Shown here piece by piece: positions 38,330-46,206 of a stretch of DNA of 64,000 bases (positions within the stretch are counted from its first letter, which is position 1; each line of letters starts with the position of its first letter). This stretch comes from Aliidiomarina minuta (GTDB lineage Bacteria; Pseudomonadota; Gammaproteobacteria; Enterobacterales; Alteromonadaceae). A program made the translations under genes and the position numbers. The stretch is taken from contig NZ_PIPL01000002.1 in the NCBI RefSeq assembly GCF_003987145.1, positions 186,001 through 250,000 of the forward strand, written 5' to 3'. The notes beneath the pieces were generated by a model. The model ran no database searches and was not told where the DNA came from. It worked only from the letters and a program-made list of their open reading frames with translations.

Positions 38330-38389
38330 GCCTAACCAATCGTTCAAGCCGACGCCGATAATCGGCGCAGTTTAACTTAAGCGTTAGAG
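38330..38389 (+). repeat. attC site 2 (aadA-like, 60 bp)
   Basis: GCCTAACCAATCGTTCAAGC on the left, hairpin GCCGATAATCGGC, and TTTAACTTAAGCGTTAGAG on the right. It closely resembles the 60-bp attC of aadA cassettes from resistance integrons. Confidence 0.92.
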
Positions 38390-38415
38390 CAGTCAGTCCA
38401 AAGAGGAGAAAGACG

Positions 38416-38676
38416 ATGGCAGATAGAAAGGTTACAAAAACAGGAAAAGGTGATGGGAACGTAATCACGAAGCTGTGCAATTCCGGCGAATGGTGGTCAC
38501 CAAGGTCTAAAGATGATGCTATTGACGATATTGATAGCGGCCGACATTCCTACTATGTCATGGTAGGGAGTTCAAAAGTTAACATTCATGTTGTAAACGT
38601 TGGTGGCAAGAAACACCTGAGAACTGACCGTGACGGAAAAGGCAAAAATAACCTGGAAGAGCTACCGGACTGCTAA
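38416..38676 (+). CDS. Cassette DUF3892 protein
   Basis: 86 residues of the small DUF3892 family: VITKLCNSGEWWSPRSKDDA, DIDSGRHSYYVMVGSSKVNI and the C-terminal LRTDRDGKGKNNLEELPDC. It is beta-rich, with no signal or membrane segment. Function unknown in the family. AGAGGAGA about 8 nt before the ATG. Bounded by attC sites 2 and 3, so it is a one-gene cassette. Confidence 0.8.
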   Translation: MADRKVTKTGKGDGNVITKLCNSGEWWSPRSKDDAIDDIDSGRHSYYVMVGSSKVNIHVVNVGGKKHLRTDRDGKGKNNLEELPDC

Positions 38677-38693
38677 AGTTTAAGGTCCGGTCC

Positions 38694-38774
38694 GCTCTAA
38701 CAATCCAAGGCAAGGGACATATTTTGCTTCGCTGCGCTCAAAACGCAAAATATGCCCCTGCTTGGGGCGTTAGC
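38694..38774 (+). repeat. attC site 3
   Basis: Left core CTCTAACAA, right core GGCGTTAGC, and long complementary arms GGGACATATTTTGC / GCAAAATATGCCCC. About 81 bp. Confidence 0.85.
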
Positions 38775-38790
38775 TTTTAAAGGGAGATTC

Positions 38791-39435
38791 ATGTCATCTT
38801 TAATCTTTTACACTGATGAGTCACAGGCCCTAATAGCAACAGATTCTTTAGCTGTTGATACTCAGGGAAACCCTGCATTTTTTTGCTCAAAAGCAAACTA
38901 TATCCCTCATTTGAAAATGGTAATTGCTGGTACTGGAGCAGGAGGATTTTCAAATGAATGGGCGCTAAGTGTTTCTGCTAGAATGATTGTCAAAGGCATT
39001 TATAATCTTGACTATCATACCCCAGAAGGATTGCGTGGTTTATGGAGTGAATACAAAATAAAGTATTCACTCCCAGAAAGTTTTACAACTACCCTGTATC
39101 AATTTGGTATATCCGAAGAAACTGGAAGAATAATTAGCTTTGTGTATAGATCAACCAACAACTTTATATCTGAAGAAATTGGTTATGGTACCGGAGTAAA
39201 GCCCGAGTGCGACGTTTTGGAAGGAAACGTGCTTGAGTTAATACCTAAAATGATGGAACAACAACGATCAATTCAAAGCTCCTTTCCTAAGAGTAAGCGC
39301 ATTCACATAGGAGGAGAAATCATCGCGTTTCATTTAACTAATAATGGCTGTAACACATTCAAAATTAGTGAGTTCGATGATTTTTCCGAACAAACAGATT
39401 TTATAGTTACTAACTATGAACGTAACCATAGCTAA
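38791..39435 (+). CDS. Cassette protein, possible Ntn-hydrolase-like fold
   Basis: 214 residues. Start chosen at the ATG giving MSSLIFYTDESQALIATDSL, with AGGGAG ahead, rather than an upstream GTG/ATG-like codon inside attC 3. The opening strands with ATDSLAVDTQGNPAFFCSKA and HLKMVIAGTGAGGFSNEWAL resemble the beginning of proteasome/HslV-type Ntn hydrolases, whose nucleophile comes from the first residues, but no N-terminal Thr/Ser/Cys is obvious. Identity therefore open. One-gene cassette. Confidence 0.5.
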   Translation: MSSLIFYTDESQALIATDSLAVDTQGNPAFFCSKANYIPHLKMVIAGTGAGGFSNEWALSVSARMIVKGIYNLDYHTPEGLRGLWSEYKIKYSLPESFTTTLYQFGISEETGRIISFVYRSTNNFISEEIGYGTGVKPECDVLEGNVLELIPKMMEQQRSIQSSFPKSKRIHIGGEIIAFHLTNNGCNTFKISEFDDFSEQTDFIVTNYERNHS

Positions 39436-39503
39436 CAAGCAAAATCAGCATCGCCCGCGAGCGGGCTGGACTCGCTTCGCTCGCCGCTGTTTTGAGCGTT
39501 ATA
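39430..39503 (+). repeat. attC site 4
   Basis: Left core GCTAACAAGC, right core GAGCGTTATAC, with complementary arms AATCAGCATCGCC and around CGCTTCGCTCG. About 74 bp; the right core is degenerate. Confidence 0.75.
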
Positions 39504-39518
39504 CCTAAAGAGGTTAAT

Positions 39519-40313
39519 ATGCTGATTCGCGATGAAATAATGGAAGAGCGGTTTGTTGCATTCATTGACATCCTTGGATTTAAAGAAATCGTTCGCAATA
39601 TCGAAGCAGACAATACGCCTGACATATATCTAAGAACAATCAAGTCTGTTTTAAATTTTATGGATGAAGAAGCCCATGAGCCAAACTACTGTTCTGACCT
39701 ACCTATATACGAGAAAACTGAAGATGGGTTTATGGAGAAAGAGCTTGGGGATCCACGACTCACATATGTTTCCGACTGCATAATAATTTCGTCAGAGCCA
39801 ACCATTGATGGATTCAAAGGGCTATCGAGAAAAATCCACAAAATCACAGCCGACCTAGCTTGTGATGGTATTTTTTGCCGAGGAGCCATAACAAAAGGAA
39901 AGTTATTTCATAGGGGCCGCATACTTTTCGGAAGCTCATACATTCGCGCATTTACGCTTGAAGAAGAAGTAGCGATTTATCCAAGAATAATTATTGACCC
40001 TGAAATCATAGAATTTTTTGAGCTAAAAGAAGGCGAAATGCCTCTAGCTCCTGCATCTTTCGGGCTTGACAAGGACGGATTTTATTACCAGCGGTACTGG
40101 ACATGGTATCTATCCCCGCCGCATGCAGGCTCATTTGAGTCTTACTTACATCAAGTTTATACCCATATCGAAAAGAAGATTAATGAGTTCAAAGATACAC
40201 CTAGAATCTTAGAAAAGTACAAATGGCTTGAACAAGAATTTAAAAGCCTAGTTTCTTGGTGGCAAGATCTAGAGTTTATGGAGCTAGAGGAGAATGACTT
40301 ATGGCTGGTATAA
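39519..40313 (+). CDS. Cassette protein with class III nucleotide-cyclase-like fold
   Basis: 264 residues. RFVAFIDILGFKEIV (11-25) matches the first strand of class III cyclases (F-x-D-I-x-G-F; Asp 17). LTYVSDCIIISS (81-92) corresponds to the second metal-binding loop (Asp 86). CRGAITKGKLFHRG and LFGSSYIRAFTLEEE follow. Both metal-ligand aspartates are present; the usual base-specifying Lys/Asp and the transition-state Asn/Arg are not clear to me, so activity and product are unknown. I start at the ATG with AAGAGG ahead, not the TTG inside attC 4. Such proteins may make a signalling nucleotide or be inactive. Confidence 0.6.
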   Translation: MLIRDEIMEERFVAFIDILGFKEIVRNIEADNTPDIYLRTIKSVLNFMDEEAHEPNYCSDLPIYEKTEDGFMEKELGDPRLTYVSDCIIISSEPTIDGFKGLSRKIHKITADLACDGIFCRGAITKGKLFHRGRILFGSSYIRAFTLEEEVAIYPRIIIDPEIIEFFELKEGEMPLAPASFGLDKDGFYYQRYWTWYLSPPHAGSFESYLHQVYTHIEKKINEFKDTPRILEKYKWLEQEFKSLVSWWQDLEFMELEENDLWLV

Positions 40314-40391
40314 CAATCGCAGTCACAGTGACGTCTTTTTCGTTGCGGCTTCGCCTCCACTACAAAGCCGCGCGTGCTACGGGCGTTAGGC
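40309..40391 (+). repeat. attC site 5
   Basis: Left core TATAACAATCGC overlaps the stop codon, right core GTTAGGC. Central CGTTGCGGCTTCGCC / GCCGCGCGTG arms. About 83 bp. Confidence 0.88.
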
Positions 40392-40416
40392 AACAGAGTT
40401 TTAACTAGGAGAGTCG

Positions 40417-40722
40417 ATGAAGCACTTATGTTCTATTACTCTGATACTTCTAAGCTTGATGGCTTTGAGTGCGTGCAGTAACGGTCCCGGGGACTTAGAG
40501 GGTACGTGGCGTTTGGAAGGCGTTGTTCCAATGACAATTGTGTACCGGCATAACGAAGAAGAAGCTATGGGTATCATAAGCAGGGTCTCATACAAGCATC
40601 ATGGGAATGATGTGTTAGTAAGTTATGAAAGTGGGATGGCGAAAGGCCACACAATCCGATTAACTAGGGTCGACCAGAATACGTATCGCTCGGAAATCGG
40701 CACACTGAAGAGAGTGCGTTAA
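40417..40722 (+). CDS. Cassette lipoprotein, copy 2
   Basis: 101 residues, the same protein as at 38020 except three substitutions (Lys to Asn after the lipid cysteine, Gly to Glu, Ser to Pro at about 38). Same leader TAACTAGGAGAGTCGATG. Two intervening cassettes (DUF3892, Ntn-like) plus the cyclase-like one separate the copies, so this is cassette duplication by insertion or recombination, not tandem duplication. Both copies are intact. Confidence 0.75.
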   Translation: MKHLCSITLILLSLMALSACSNGPGDLEGTWRLEGVVPMTIVYRHNEEEAMGIISRVSYKHHGNDVLVSYESGMAKGHTIRLTRVDQNTYRSEIGTLKRVR

Positions 40723-40726
40723 TGTA

Positions 40727-40786
40727 GCCTAACCAATCGTTCAAGTCGACGCCGATAATCGGCACGGTTTAACTCAAGCGTTAGCC
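40727..40786 (+). repeat. attC site 6 (aadA-like, 60 bp)
   Basis: Nearly the same as attC 2: GCCTAACCAATCGTTCAAG, GCCGATAATCGGC hairpin, AACTCAAGCGTTAGCC. Differs from attC 2 at a few positions. Confidence 0.92.
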
Positions 40787-40800
40787 GTACAAGGAAATTC

Positions 40801-41655
40801 ATGAGCAAGCCTGAATATTTATATCATTACACAAGTATCGAGGGGCTAGCTCATATATTAGAATCCCGTCAAATTCGTTTTTCTAGATTAGATCTTCTTG
40901 ATGATGTAACCGAAGGGCAATCTCAAGATGCAGTTGATTGGCGAAAATATTATTTTGTTAGTTGTTGGACTGCAGAAGAAGAAGAGTCAATACCGTTGTG
41001 GAGTATGTATACACCAGACATGATGGGAGTGCGGATTAAATTACCCCTGAGTATGTTTAAAACTCACATAATAGATCACTCAGAATTGCCAAGATTTATT
41101 CAATTGGCGGATACAAGTAAGGCACCTCCTGGGGCAAAAATACAAATCAGATGTTTAATGCCGTATGAGAAGCTCCATGGTGAAGATTATTTTGTTATGA
41201 ATACTTGTTTTAGAGATGAAGTCTGGCCTTCGAAGGTTGAATATACTGATGATCCAACTTTATTAAATCAGAACTTAATAAAGTACAACAAAGAAACTGA
41301 TACAACGTCTATTAGCTCAGATGAAATTGCTAAATATAAAAAGAAAGTTTGGTCATTTCAATATGAGTGGAGATTCAAAATACATTGTTTTAATGCGGCA
41401 CCTAGAAGTCTAAAAAGTAAAATGCCAAATGACTCTTATAATGAGCTAATGCTTAGGGAGCTACGTAATTTTGAAAAGGGCGTTTCTCAAGAGTATTTCT
41501 TCATGGATCTCGATGATTTAATATTTGATAGTTTGGAAGTTGTGCTTGGGCCTAAAGTTGATTCTGCACATAAAATAATAGTTAACTCCTTAATCCAAAA
41601 TTTCTGCTCTAAAGCTAAAGTAAGTCCAAGCAGATTAACTGGGCAAATAAGGTAG
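40801..41655 (+). CDS. Cassette DUF2971 protein
   Basis: 284 residues. Starts YLYHYTSIEGLAHILESRQI then RFSRLDLLDDVTEG, then YYFVSCWTAEEEESIPLWSM and GVRIKLPLSMF, which are the DUF2971 pattern. The C-terminal half keeps WSFQYEWRFKI (the conserved E-W-R) and LEVVLGPKV. The family is often found near phage-defence and mobile loci; its biochemical function is unclear, with an ADP-ribosyltransferase-like fold suspected. AAGGAAATTC just before the ATG. Confidence 0.8.
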   Translation: MSKPEYLYHYTSIEGLAHILESRQIRFSRLDLLDDVTEGQSQDAVDWRKYYFVSCWTAEEEESIPLWSMYTPDMMGVRIKLPLSMFKTHIIDHSELPRFIQLADTSKAPPGAKIQIRCLMPYEKLHGEDYFVMNTCFRDEVWPSKVEYTDDPTLLNQNLIKYNKETDTTSISSDEIAKYKKKVWSFQYEWRFKIHCFNAAPRSLKSKMPNDSYNELMLRELRNFEKGVSQEYFFMDLDDLIFDSLEVVLGPKVDSAHKIIVNSLIQNFCSKAKVSPSRLTGQIR

Positions 41656-41656
41656 C

Positions 41657-41754
41657 GGCTAACAAACTGTTAAACAAGGACAAGAAACAGTTGGCTTTGC
41701 TCCTTCGTCGCTAATTTTAACCAGCTATTTTTTGCCTGTTAACAGGGCGTTATG
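41657..41754 (+). repeat. attC site 7 (long form)
   Basis: Left core GGCTAACAAACTGTTAA, right core TGTTAACAGGGCGTTATG. Long complementary arms, including AAACAGTTGGC / GCTATTTTTTGCC. About 98 bp, the longest of the set. Confidence 0.82.
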
Positions 41755-41776
41755 TGAACCAAAAGAGTCAGAGATA

Positions 41777-41971
41777 ATGAATCTAAAGCACATAAGAATT
41801 GGCCAATATCTATTCGTTTCTAAGACTGGTAGCTCATATGACGGCGAAGAAGGTAAGGTCATATCCATTTTTAGTGACTACGGGCTAGATTCGAAACTTG
41901 TTTCAATAAGGCTCCTGCTTGATGATGGGACTGTTATAGGTGGATTCAAGGCAGAAGAAGTTTCTCCTTAA
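41777..41971 (+). CDS. Cassette small protein
   Basis: 64 residues, start MNLKHIRIGQYLFVSKTGSS with GAGATA ahead. Looks like a small beta-barrel (an SH3- or KOW-like shape: hydrophobic alternation, then FSDYGLDSKLVSIRLLLDDG, GGFKAEEVSP). No family recognised. One-gene cassette between attC 7 and 8. Confidence 0.5.
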   Translation: MNLKHIRIGQYLFVSKTGSSYDGEEGKVISIFSDYGLDSKLVSIRLLLDDGTVIGGFKAEEVSP

Positions 41972-41980
41972 TCAGGCTAT

Positions 41981-42066
41981 CACATAACCAGACCATACTG
42001 ACGGACGGCTTACGAACGCGCTTCGCGCTAAAAACGCTCCAGCCGCCGCAGATGGCGGCGTTGGTA
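41981..42066 (+). repeat. attC site 8
   Basis: Left core CACATAACCAGACC, arms GACGGACGGCTT / CCAGCCGCCG, right core GGCGTTGG. A second right-core-like GCAAGCGTTATCC 30 bp further (about 42090-42103) looks like the tail of another, deleted attC. Confidence 0.75.
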
Positions 42067-42267
42067 TGACTCCCTTTGTCAACTTTAAGCAAGCGTTATC
42101 CTGGCATTGTTTCAGCCCATAATCAGTTCTGTCTGGCTTAATTAAAATGAGCTAACGCACCAGATGAGGCAGTAATGTCGTCGGTTGCTATGCTGGTATC
42201 CGTGGGTTATTCATCTTGCGATGAACAATGCCAACCTTAATCACTCCGCCTTAGCACCCCGTTGCTC

Positions 42268-42339
42268 TTAACAATAGGCGACTTCGTGAAACTCTTTATG
42301 AGTATCTAATCCGAGAAAAATCATGCTATGTTTGTTCAT
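42268..42339 (-). pseudogene. N-terminal fragment of a different IS110-family transposase
   Basis: Translates as MNKHSMIFLGLDTHKEFHEV and stops after AYC, with further in-frame stops downstream. LGLDTHKEF is the start of IS110/IS116/IS902 transposases (first catalytic Asp). The rest of 42067-42401 is degenerate DNA. A perfect 10-bp inverted repeat GCTAGCCTCC (42340-42349) / GGAGGCTAGC (42412-42421) brackets its upstream end. Different in sequence from copies 1 and 2. Confidence 0.6.
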
Positions 42340-42401
42340 GCTAGCCTCCAAATGCTTTAGTCTTGAACAAACTAATTATGGCACTGGCTGTTAGCTAACC
42401 C

Positions 42402-43247
42402 ATGAAAATGCGGAGGCTAGCCCTTTCACAGGGAGTCAGTGTGTCTAGGCGCCAAGGGGCAAACGTGTACACTGAAAGGCAGATGGTCGAATTTGAGGCG
42501 AGATATCCGGAAGTCATGGCGCGCCTGGACGAGCTTCACATCTTGTGCGTCACCAACGCTCATGCCTTACCGCACGACTCTCGTGCAAGAGAATATTTGC
42601 TCTTTGGAGCGGGCAGGCGAATTAGTGTGCTGCGGCGAGCCATGTCACGCATCTTTGAAACGTTCCCACTGCGTCTTGAACGCCCGCTCCCTCTAGTCGG
42701 AATACACGACGTACAGATCTATCTACAAGCATATGTAATAAACTTGTTTGGCCTTTTCGACAATTTGGCCTGGGCCTTCGTTCTCTTCCATGACCTAGAA
42801 GACCAGGTCGGAGGAAAATTTGGTGTCGGCTTTCAACGCCGCGGAACACAGAGATTTTTGCCTCAGTCGCTACGCGATTACGTAACTAATGAGCAGCACC
42901 GGCAATGGAACGAGAATTATCTCAAAAGCTATCGTGACGCTCTTGCGCACCGTATACCACTGTATATTCCTCTTGCGCAGTTCACACCAGAAGAAGGGGA
43001 ACGGTTCAATGAGTTGGAGAGCGAGAAAGCCCGATGTATTCGCGAGCACGATTTCGAAAGGCTAGAGCAAATGGAAGGTGAGCAACGTAATCTGGGTAAA
43101 CCAATGCCAGCGTTCCTACATTCGTTTGAAGAGGATGGGGCTCGCAGCCCAGTGCTACTGCACCCGCAGCTTCTAAGTGACGCCATGGCGGTTTCCGAGT
43201 TTGGCGAGTTGTTTTTTGACAATTGGCAGCAAGCGAACCGAAGTTAG
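42402..43247 (+). CDS. Cassette protein with HEPN-like RDALAH motif
   Basis: 281 residues, family not recognised. The middle has YLQAYVINLFGLFDNLAWAF and then, at 178-183, R-D-A-L-A-H in SYRDALAHRIPLYIP, which matches the HEPN R-(N/D/H)-x3-H motif (about 55 residues after the hydrophobic helix, as in HEPN folds). The C-terminal third is charged (RFNELESEKARCIREHDFER). The first 13 codons overlap degenerate mobile-element DNA; a GTG at 42441, with GGGAG just ahead, is an alternative start. Base composition is higher GC than neighbouring cassettes. Confidence 0.6.
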   Translation: MKMRRLALSQGVSVSRRQGANVYTERQMVEFEARYPEVMARLDELHILCVTNAHALPHDSRAREYLLFGAGRRISVLRRAMSRIFETFPLRLERPLPLVGIHDVQIYLQAYVINLFGLFDNLAWAFVLFHDLEDQVGGKFGVGFQRRGTQRFLPQSLRDYVTNEQHRQWNENYLKSYRDALAHRIPLYIPLAQFTPEEGERFNELESEKARCIREHDFERLEQMEGEQRNLGKPMPAFLHSFEEDGARSPVLLHPQLLSDAMAVSEFGELFFDNWQQANRS

Positions 43248-43256
43248 TGGAGTTGG

Positions 43257-43324
43257 CGACTAACACCTATGAGCCTTCGTCTTGTCAATAGGCACTATTT
43301 TTTTATTGGCCGCCGCGTTAGCGG
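43257..43324 (+). repeat. attC site 9
   Basis: Left core CGACTAACACC, right core GCGTTAGCGG, with an internal perfect hairpin TTGGCCGC / GCGGCCAA. About 68 bp. Nearly identical to attC 10. Confidence 0.8.
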
Positions 43325-43697
43325 CCAATACCAAATTTCTGAGCCAGTGAGCCTGCTTCGTCTGTCATCGTTGGCTGTTGGTGGCTTACAGCAAACACCT
43401 ATTGAGGCTCTCTTAGTGTGGTGGTTAACCACTACCAAGCCGGATTGCTCCTTGCAGGTTGGCTTGGGGCACTAGACATTCATCGGTTAACCGGTATCTG
43501 TCCTAGTCAAAAAGCGGGTTACAGTTTCGTCCCAGTTAGTTTCAGGTTCAGCACCGGTGTAAGCGTACTCGCTCAGAGTACTGATGCACGCCAGCAGGAT
43601 GGATAATCAAGGCGGCGGGCTTCGTAGTGGGTGTAGAAAACGGGTTTGCGGGTTGTATATCCAGTCAGCAGACGCCGGTTTTCAGCACACTCCGTTA
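43325..43697. repeat. Long repeat copy 1 (non-coding cassette)
   Basis: About 350 bp that, together with the preceding attC 9, is about 95 per cent alike to 50990-51340 (weaker in the last 50 bp). It contains two palindromes, GTGGTTAACCAC and CGGTTAACCG. Short ORFs of 62 and 68 codons in the two copies align, but six of about eight differences change amino acids, so coding is unlikely. Nothing else recognised in this stretch. Confidence 0.7.
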
Positions 43698-44860
43698 TGA
43701 TCCAGTTAGACGTTGATCATCATCCTGCTGCGTGACTAACTCGTTAAAAAGCGTTGTTCATTGAATATTTTCTCGTTCTTTAACATGAAATAGACGGCGC
43801 GGCCTAGCTTGTGGGCTAAAGCCGATAAGGCTTTGGCCTTGTTCATGCGCTTTTGGAAGCGTTGTAATAATTGCTGAGCACCCGGATTGCCTCTGAGGTA
43901 TAAAACTGCGGCTTCAGAGAAAGCCCATTTGAGGTGAGCATTGCCAATTTTGTTGCCTTGAGTGCCATAGGTTTTACCGGCAGATTCAGCTTTGCATTTG
44001 ATGAGCCTGGCGTAAGAAGCAAATTTTTGAACGGACTCGAAGCGTTGAATATCCCCGATTTCATAGAGAATGGTCAGTGCGAGTATTCGACCGATGCCTG
44101 GGATTGTTTTTAGCAGGTAAAAGTACGCGGGTTGGTGTTTGATAGCTTGTTTTTCCAGAAACCATTCCACCTGACTGAGCTCCCGGTGGTAGCACTCGAG
44201 TACCGCCATATCGAGGCTGATATTTCGTTGTACAACGGAATCTGTGAAGGTGGTATTGAGTTGCTCACGAGCACCGACATTTTTTAGGTTGACCTTGTTG
44301 GACGGCAAATTGTATTGGCTGGTGGTGTTTACGACATGAGCTTTCATATCAGCGCCGTGGCGTACCAGATTGGTTCTGCGACGCAACAAGTCACGAGTTG
44401 CCCGCATATTGCGCGGATAGACATAGGCTAGTGGAAAGTTTCCACCGCGCATTAAGGCAGCAACTTTGAAGGAGTCCACGCTGTCATTTTTGGTTTTGCC
44501 GCCATGAATAGCCTTCATATATAACGCGTGGTCGAGAATAAACTCAATATCATGGTCGTCGCAAAAGTCAGCGATCCAGTACCAACAGTGCATGCACTCA
44601 ACGCCGATAACAAGATCATCTGAGTAAGGCGTGATAAGTTCAATCAACGCGTCTGGTTTGGCGGGGATCTCCTTATGCAGGAGGGTTTCACCTTGCTGAC
44701 TGATGATGCAAACATAAAGACTGCGGGCATGCAGATCGATTCCACAATAATGCTGATGGGTGCTATTGTAAAAGTTCATTGGGTCTTCTCCTTTTTGGTT
44801 TCGTCGCCTTCCAGTTTAGCCAAGCTGGCTAGACTGGGGAGAAGGCTCAATGAGTATCAA
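43698..44860 (-). mobile_element. IS110-family element, copy 2 (IS1111-attC-like)
   Basis: About 1.16 kb. Right end TGAGTATCAA (44860) matches copy 1. Left end approximate, near GATCCAGTTAGACG, which matches the complement of CTGGCTAGACTGG near the right end as an imperfect inverted repeat. No target duplication, as usual for IS110. The right flank is an attC right half, the same situation as copy 1. Confidence 0.8.
43736..44779 (-). CDS. IS110-family transposase
   Basis: 347 residues, apparently intact. N-terminal RuvC-like DEDD domain: YCGIDLHARSLYVCII, GVECMHCWYWIADFC, TKNDSVDSFKVAALM. Long helix, then the C-terminal Tnp_20 domain with LLKTIPGIGRILALTILYE, a serine-containing motif YARLIKCKAESAGKTYGTQG (catalytic serine expected at this point), and GNAHLKWAFSEAAVLYLR. 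Likely able to move itself and copy 1. Confidence 0.93.
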   Translation of the reverse strand: MNFYNSTHQHYCGIDLHARSLYVCIISQQGETLLHKEIPAKPDALIELITPYSDDLVIGVECMHCWYWIADFCDDHDIEFILDHALYMKAIHGGKTKNDSVDSFKVAALMRGGNFPLAYVYPRNMRATRDLLRRRTNLVRHGADMKAHVVNTTSQYNLPSNKVNLKNVGAREQLNTTFTDSVVQRNISLDMAVLECYHRELSQVEWFLEKQAIKHQPAYFYLLKTIPGIGRILALTILYEIGDIQRFESVQKFASYARLIKCKAESAGKTYGTQGNKIGNAHLKWAFSEAAVLYLRGNPGAQQLLQRFQKRMNKAKALSALAHKLGRAVYFMLKNEKIFNEQRFLTS

Positions 44861-44933
44861 GGCCAATCACGGCGACAGCTATTCCGTTGCGGCTGCGCCT
44901 CCACTTCAAAGCTGCGGGTGTTGGCGGCGTTGT
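44861..44933 (+). repeat. Right part of attC next to IS110 copy 2
   Basis: CCAATCACGGCGACAGC then CGTTGCGGCTGCGCC and GGCGGCGTTGTGTG. Aligns throughout with attC 5 from just after its left core (CAATCGCAGTCACAG...CGTTGCGGCTTCGCC), so the element sits at the left core of an attC. Confidence 0.75.
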
Positions 44934-44948
44934 GTGTGAAAACAGAAT

Positions 44949-45574
44949 ATGACCAAATTCGACCCTGAATGTTTACGCGCCCTAGAGCACATGCAAGCTC
45001 CCGATCCTAGGTGGAGTGCTTTTGGGCACATCGAACAAAATGGTGTTGAATCAATTTCTCTGGAACGGAACGCGAAACCCATTCAGGAAATAAACTTAAA
45101 TGATGAGGTTCCAGATTCTGTAGTGGTTCATTTTGAAACGGCAAAGAATCTTGCACTATTTGCTTGGCACGTATACCGGTTTGTTCCAGTCGCCGAGTTG
45201 CATGCGTTCATCTCAGTAGAGTTCGCTCTTAAAGAAAAACGGGTAACAAAAAGGCTTCATTTAAGAAGTTACTTCAACGCGCCATCAATAAGGGGTGGTT
45301 GACCAACGAGAAGTTTTCACGGTGGCAAAGAGTGGCTGAACGTCGAGCTTTGCAACATCAGGATAACGTGGAAATGGCTAAAGTGCTCGGCACAAAATTA
45401 CCGGAAGAACCACAATACTGGGATTACTTAACAGTATTAAAGGAAAACATCCCTTTCTTTAGAAATACTTACGCTCATGGCAGTACCTGCATTTCTCCGT
45501 GGCCATACAAGCCTCTGGAGGATAGTGCAGAAATAATCAATCAACTTTATCCGTTAGCTCAGGTAAATGAGTAA
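44949..45574 (+). pseudogene. Frameshifted cassette gene with HEPN-like RNTYAH motif
   Basis: The first frame begins MTKFDPECLRALEHMQAPDP and is good to about 45250. The product then continues only in the next frame as ASFKKLLQRAINKGWLTNEK and SRWQRVAERRALQHQDN, with R-N-T-Y-A-H (PFFRNTYAHGS) near the end. The change of frame is at CAAAAAGG (about 45246-45252): one A lost restores a single 208-residue frame. Could be a real pseudogene, a sequence error, or a slip site. The two separate ORFs overlap by 4 nt. Family unknown. Confidence 0.6.
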
Positions 45575-45663
45575 TTTAGGTTTTCTAACCGGAATATATC
45601 TAATCAGTAACGGCAGTCGAACCGATTCGTCGTGCTGTATCTTCTGTTTGTAGGAAATTGTAT

Positions 45664-46035
45664 ATGACTGAGGAGTTCGAGATCATAGCGAAGCTCTTTG
45701 CTAATTTAGAAGCCGCAAGAGCTGAGCCTTTTCCCAACCAGCGCAAGCAGCTTCTAGCGCCGACGAATAAATGCGTATACGTTGTGATCGATCCGGATGG
45801 TGCAGTATTGCATGTGGGGCAGACACCACGCGGTAAGGGAGGCCTGTATCAAAGGCTCAGGAATCATCTACAAGGACAGTCATCATTTGTTCGGGCGTAT
45901 TTTGCTGGGGACGGCAGCCAATTAAGAAGTGGCCATAGCTTCAAATATATAGAAGTTGAGGATAGTCGACTCAGAGCATTACTTGAGTCTTATACAGTCG
46001 GTCGACTTGGCCCGGCACACCTGGGCGTTGGCTAG
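45664..46035 (+). CDS. GIY-YIG-like nuclease-fold protein
   Basis: 123 residues. A GIY-YIG pattern CVYVVIDPDGAVLHVGQTPR (V-Y-V ... H-V-G instead of G-I-Y ... Y-I-G), then the catalytic-arginine region GLYQRLRNHLQG and a late glutamate (LLESYTVGRLGP). Both arginine and glutamate are kept, although the tyrosines are changed, so nuclease activity is uncertain. I start at ATG 45664 with AGGA 9 nt ahead rather than TTG 45658. No attC is visible before or after; it ends 170 bp before the parDE operator. Confidence 0.65.
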   Translation: MTEEFEIIAKLFANLEAARAEPFPNQRKQLLAPTNKCVYVVIDPDGAVLHVGQTPRGKGGLYQRLRNHLQGQSSFVRAYFAGDGSQLRSGHSFKYIEVEDSRLRALLESYTVGRLGPAHLGVG

Positions 46036-46164
46036 CATGGCGTTTCCGGACTATCCGTTTGCAGTGTAGGAGCAGGTTCTGGCTTTGAGGTGTGGGGTTT
46101 TGTCGCTGAACTCTAAGCACTGGCTTGAAAAACACCGTGTTGAACAGACAGGTAGTCGCGTATA

Positions 46165-46181
46165 GTATGATATTGTCATAC
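46165..46181 (+). promoter_or_regulatory. parDE operator palindrome
   Basis: GTATGA-TATTG-TCATAC, perfect 6-bp arms, 25 bp before parD. Type II antitoxins usually bind such a site to repress their own operon. Confidence 0.6.
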
Positions 46182-46206
46182 TTCCACTGTATCAGGAGCA
46201 TCGCTT

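Noticed and set aside
43418..43606. 62-codon ORF in the long repeat as a gene
   Set aside because: Its counterpart at 51087 differs mainly at amino-acid-changing positions and starts elsewhere, so selection on protein is not seen.
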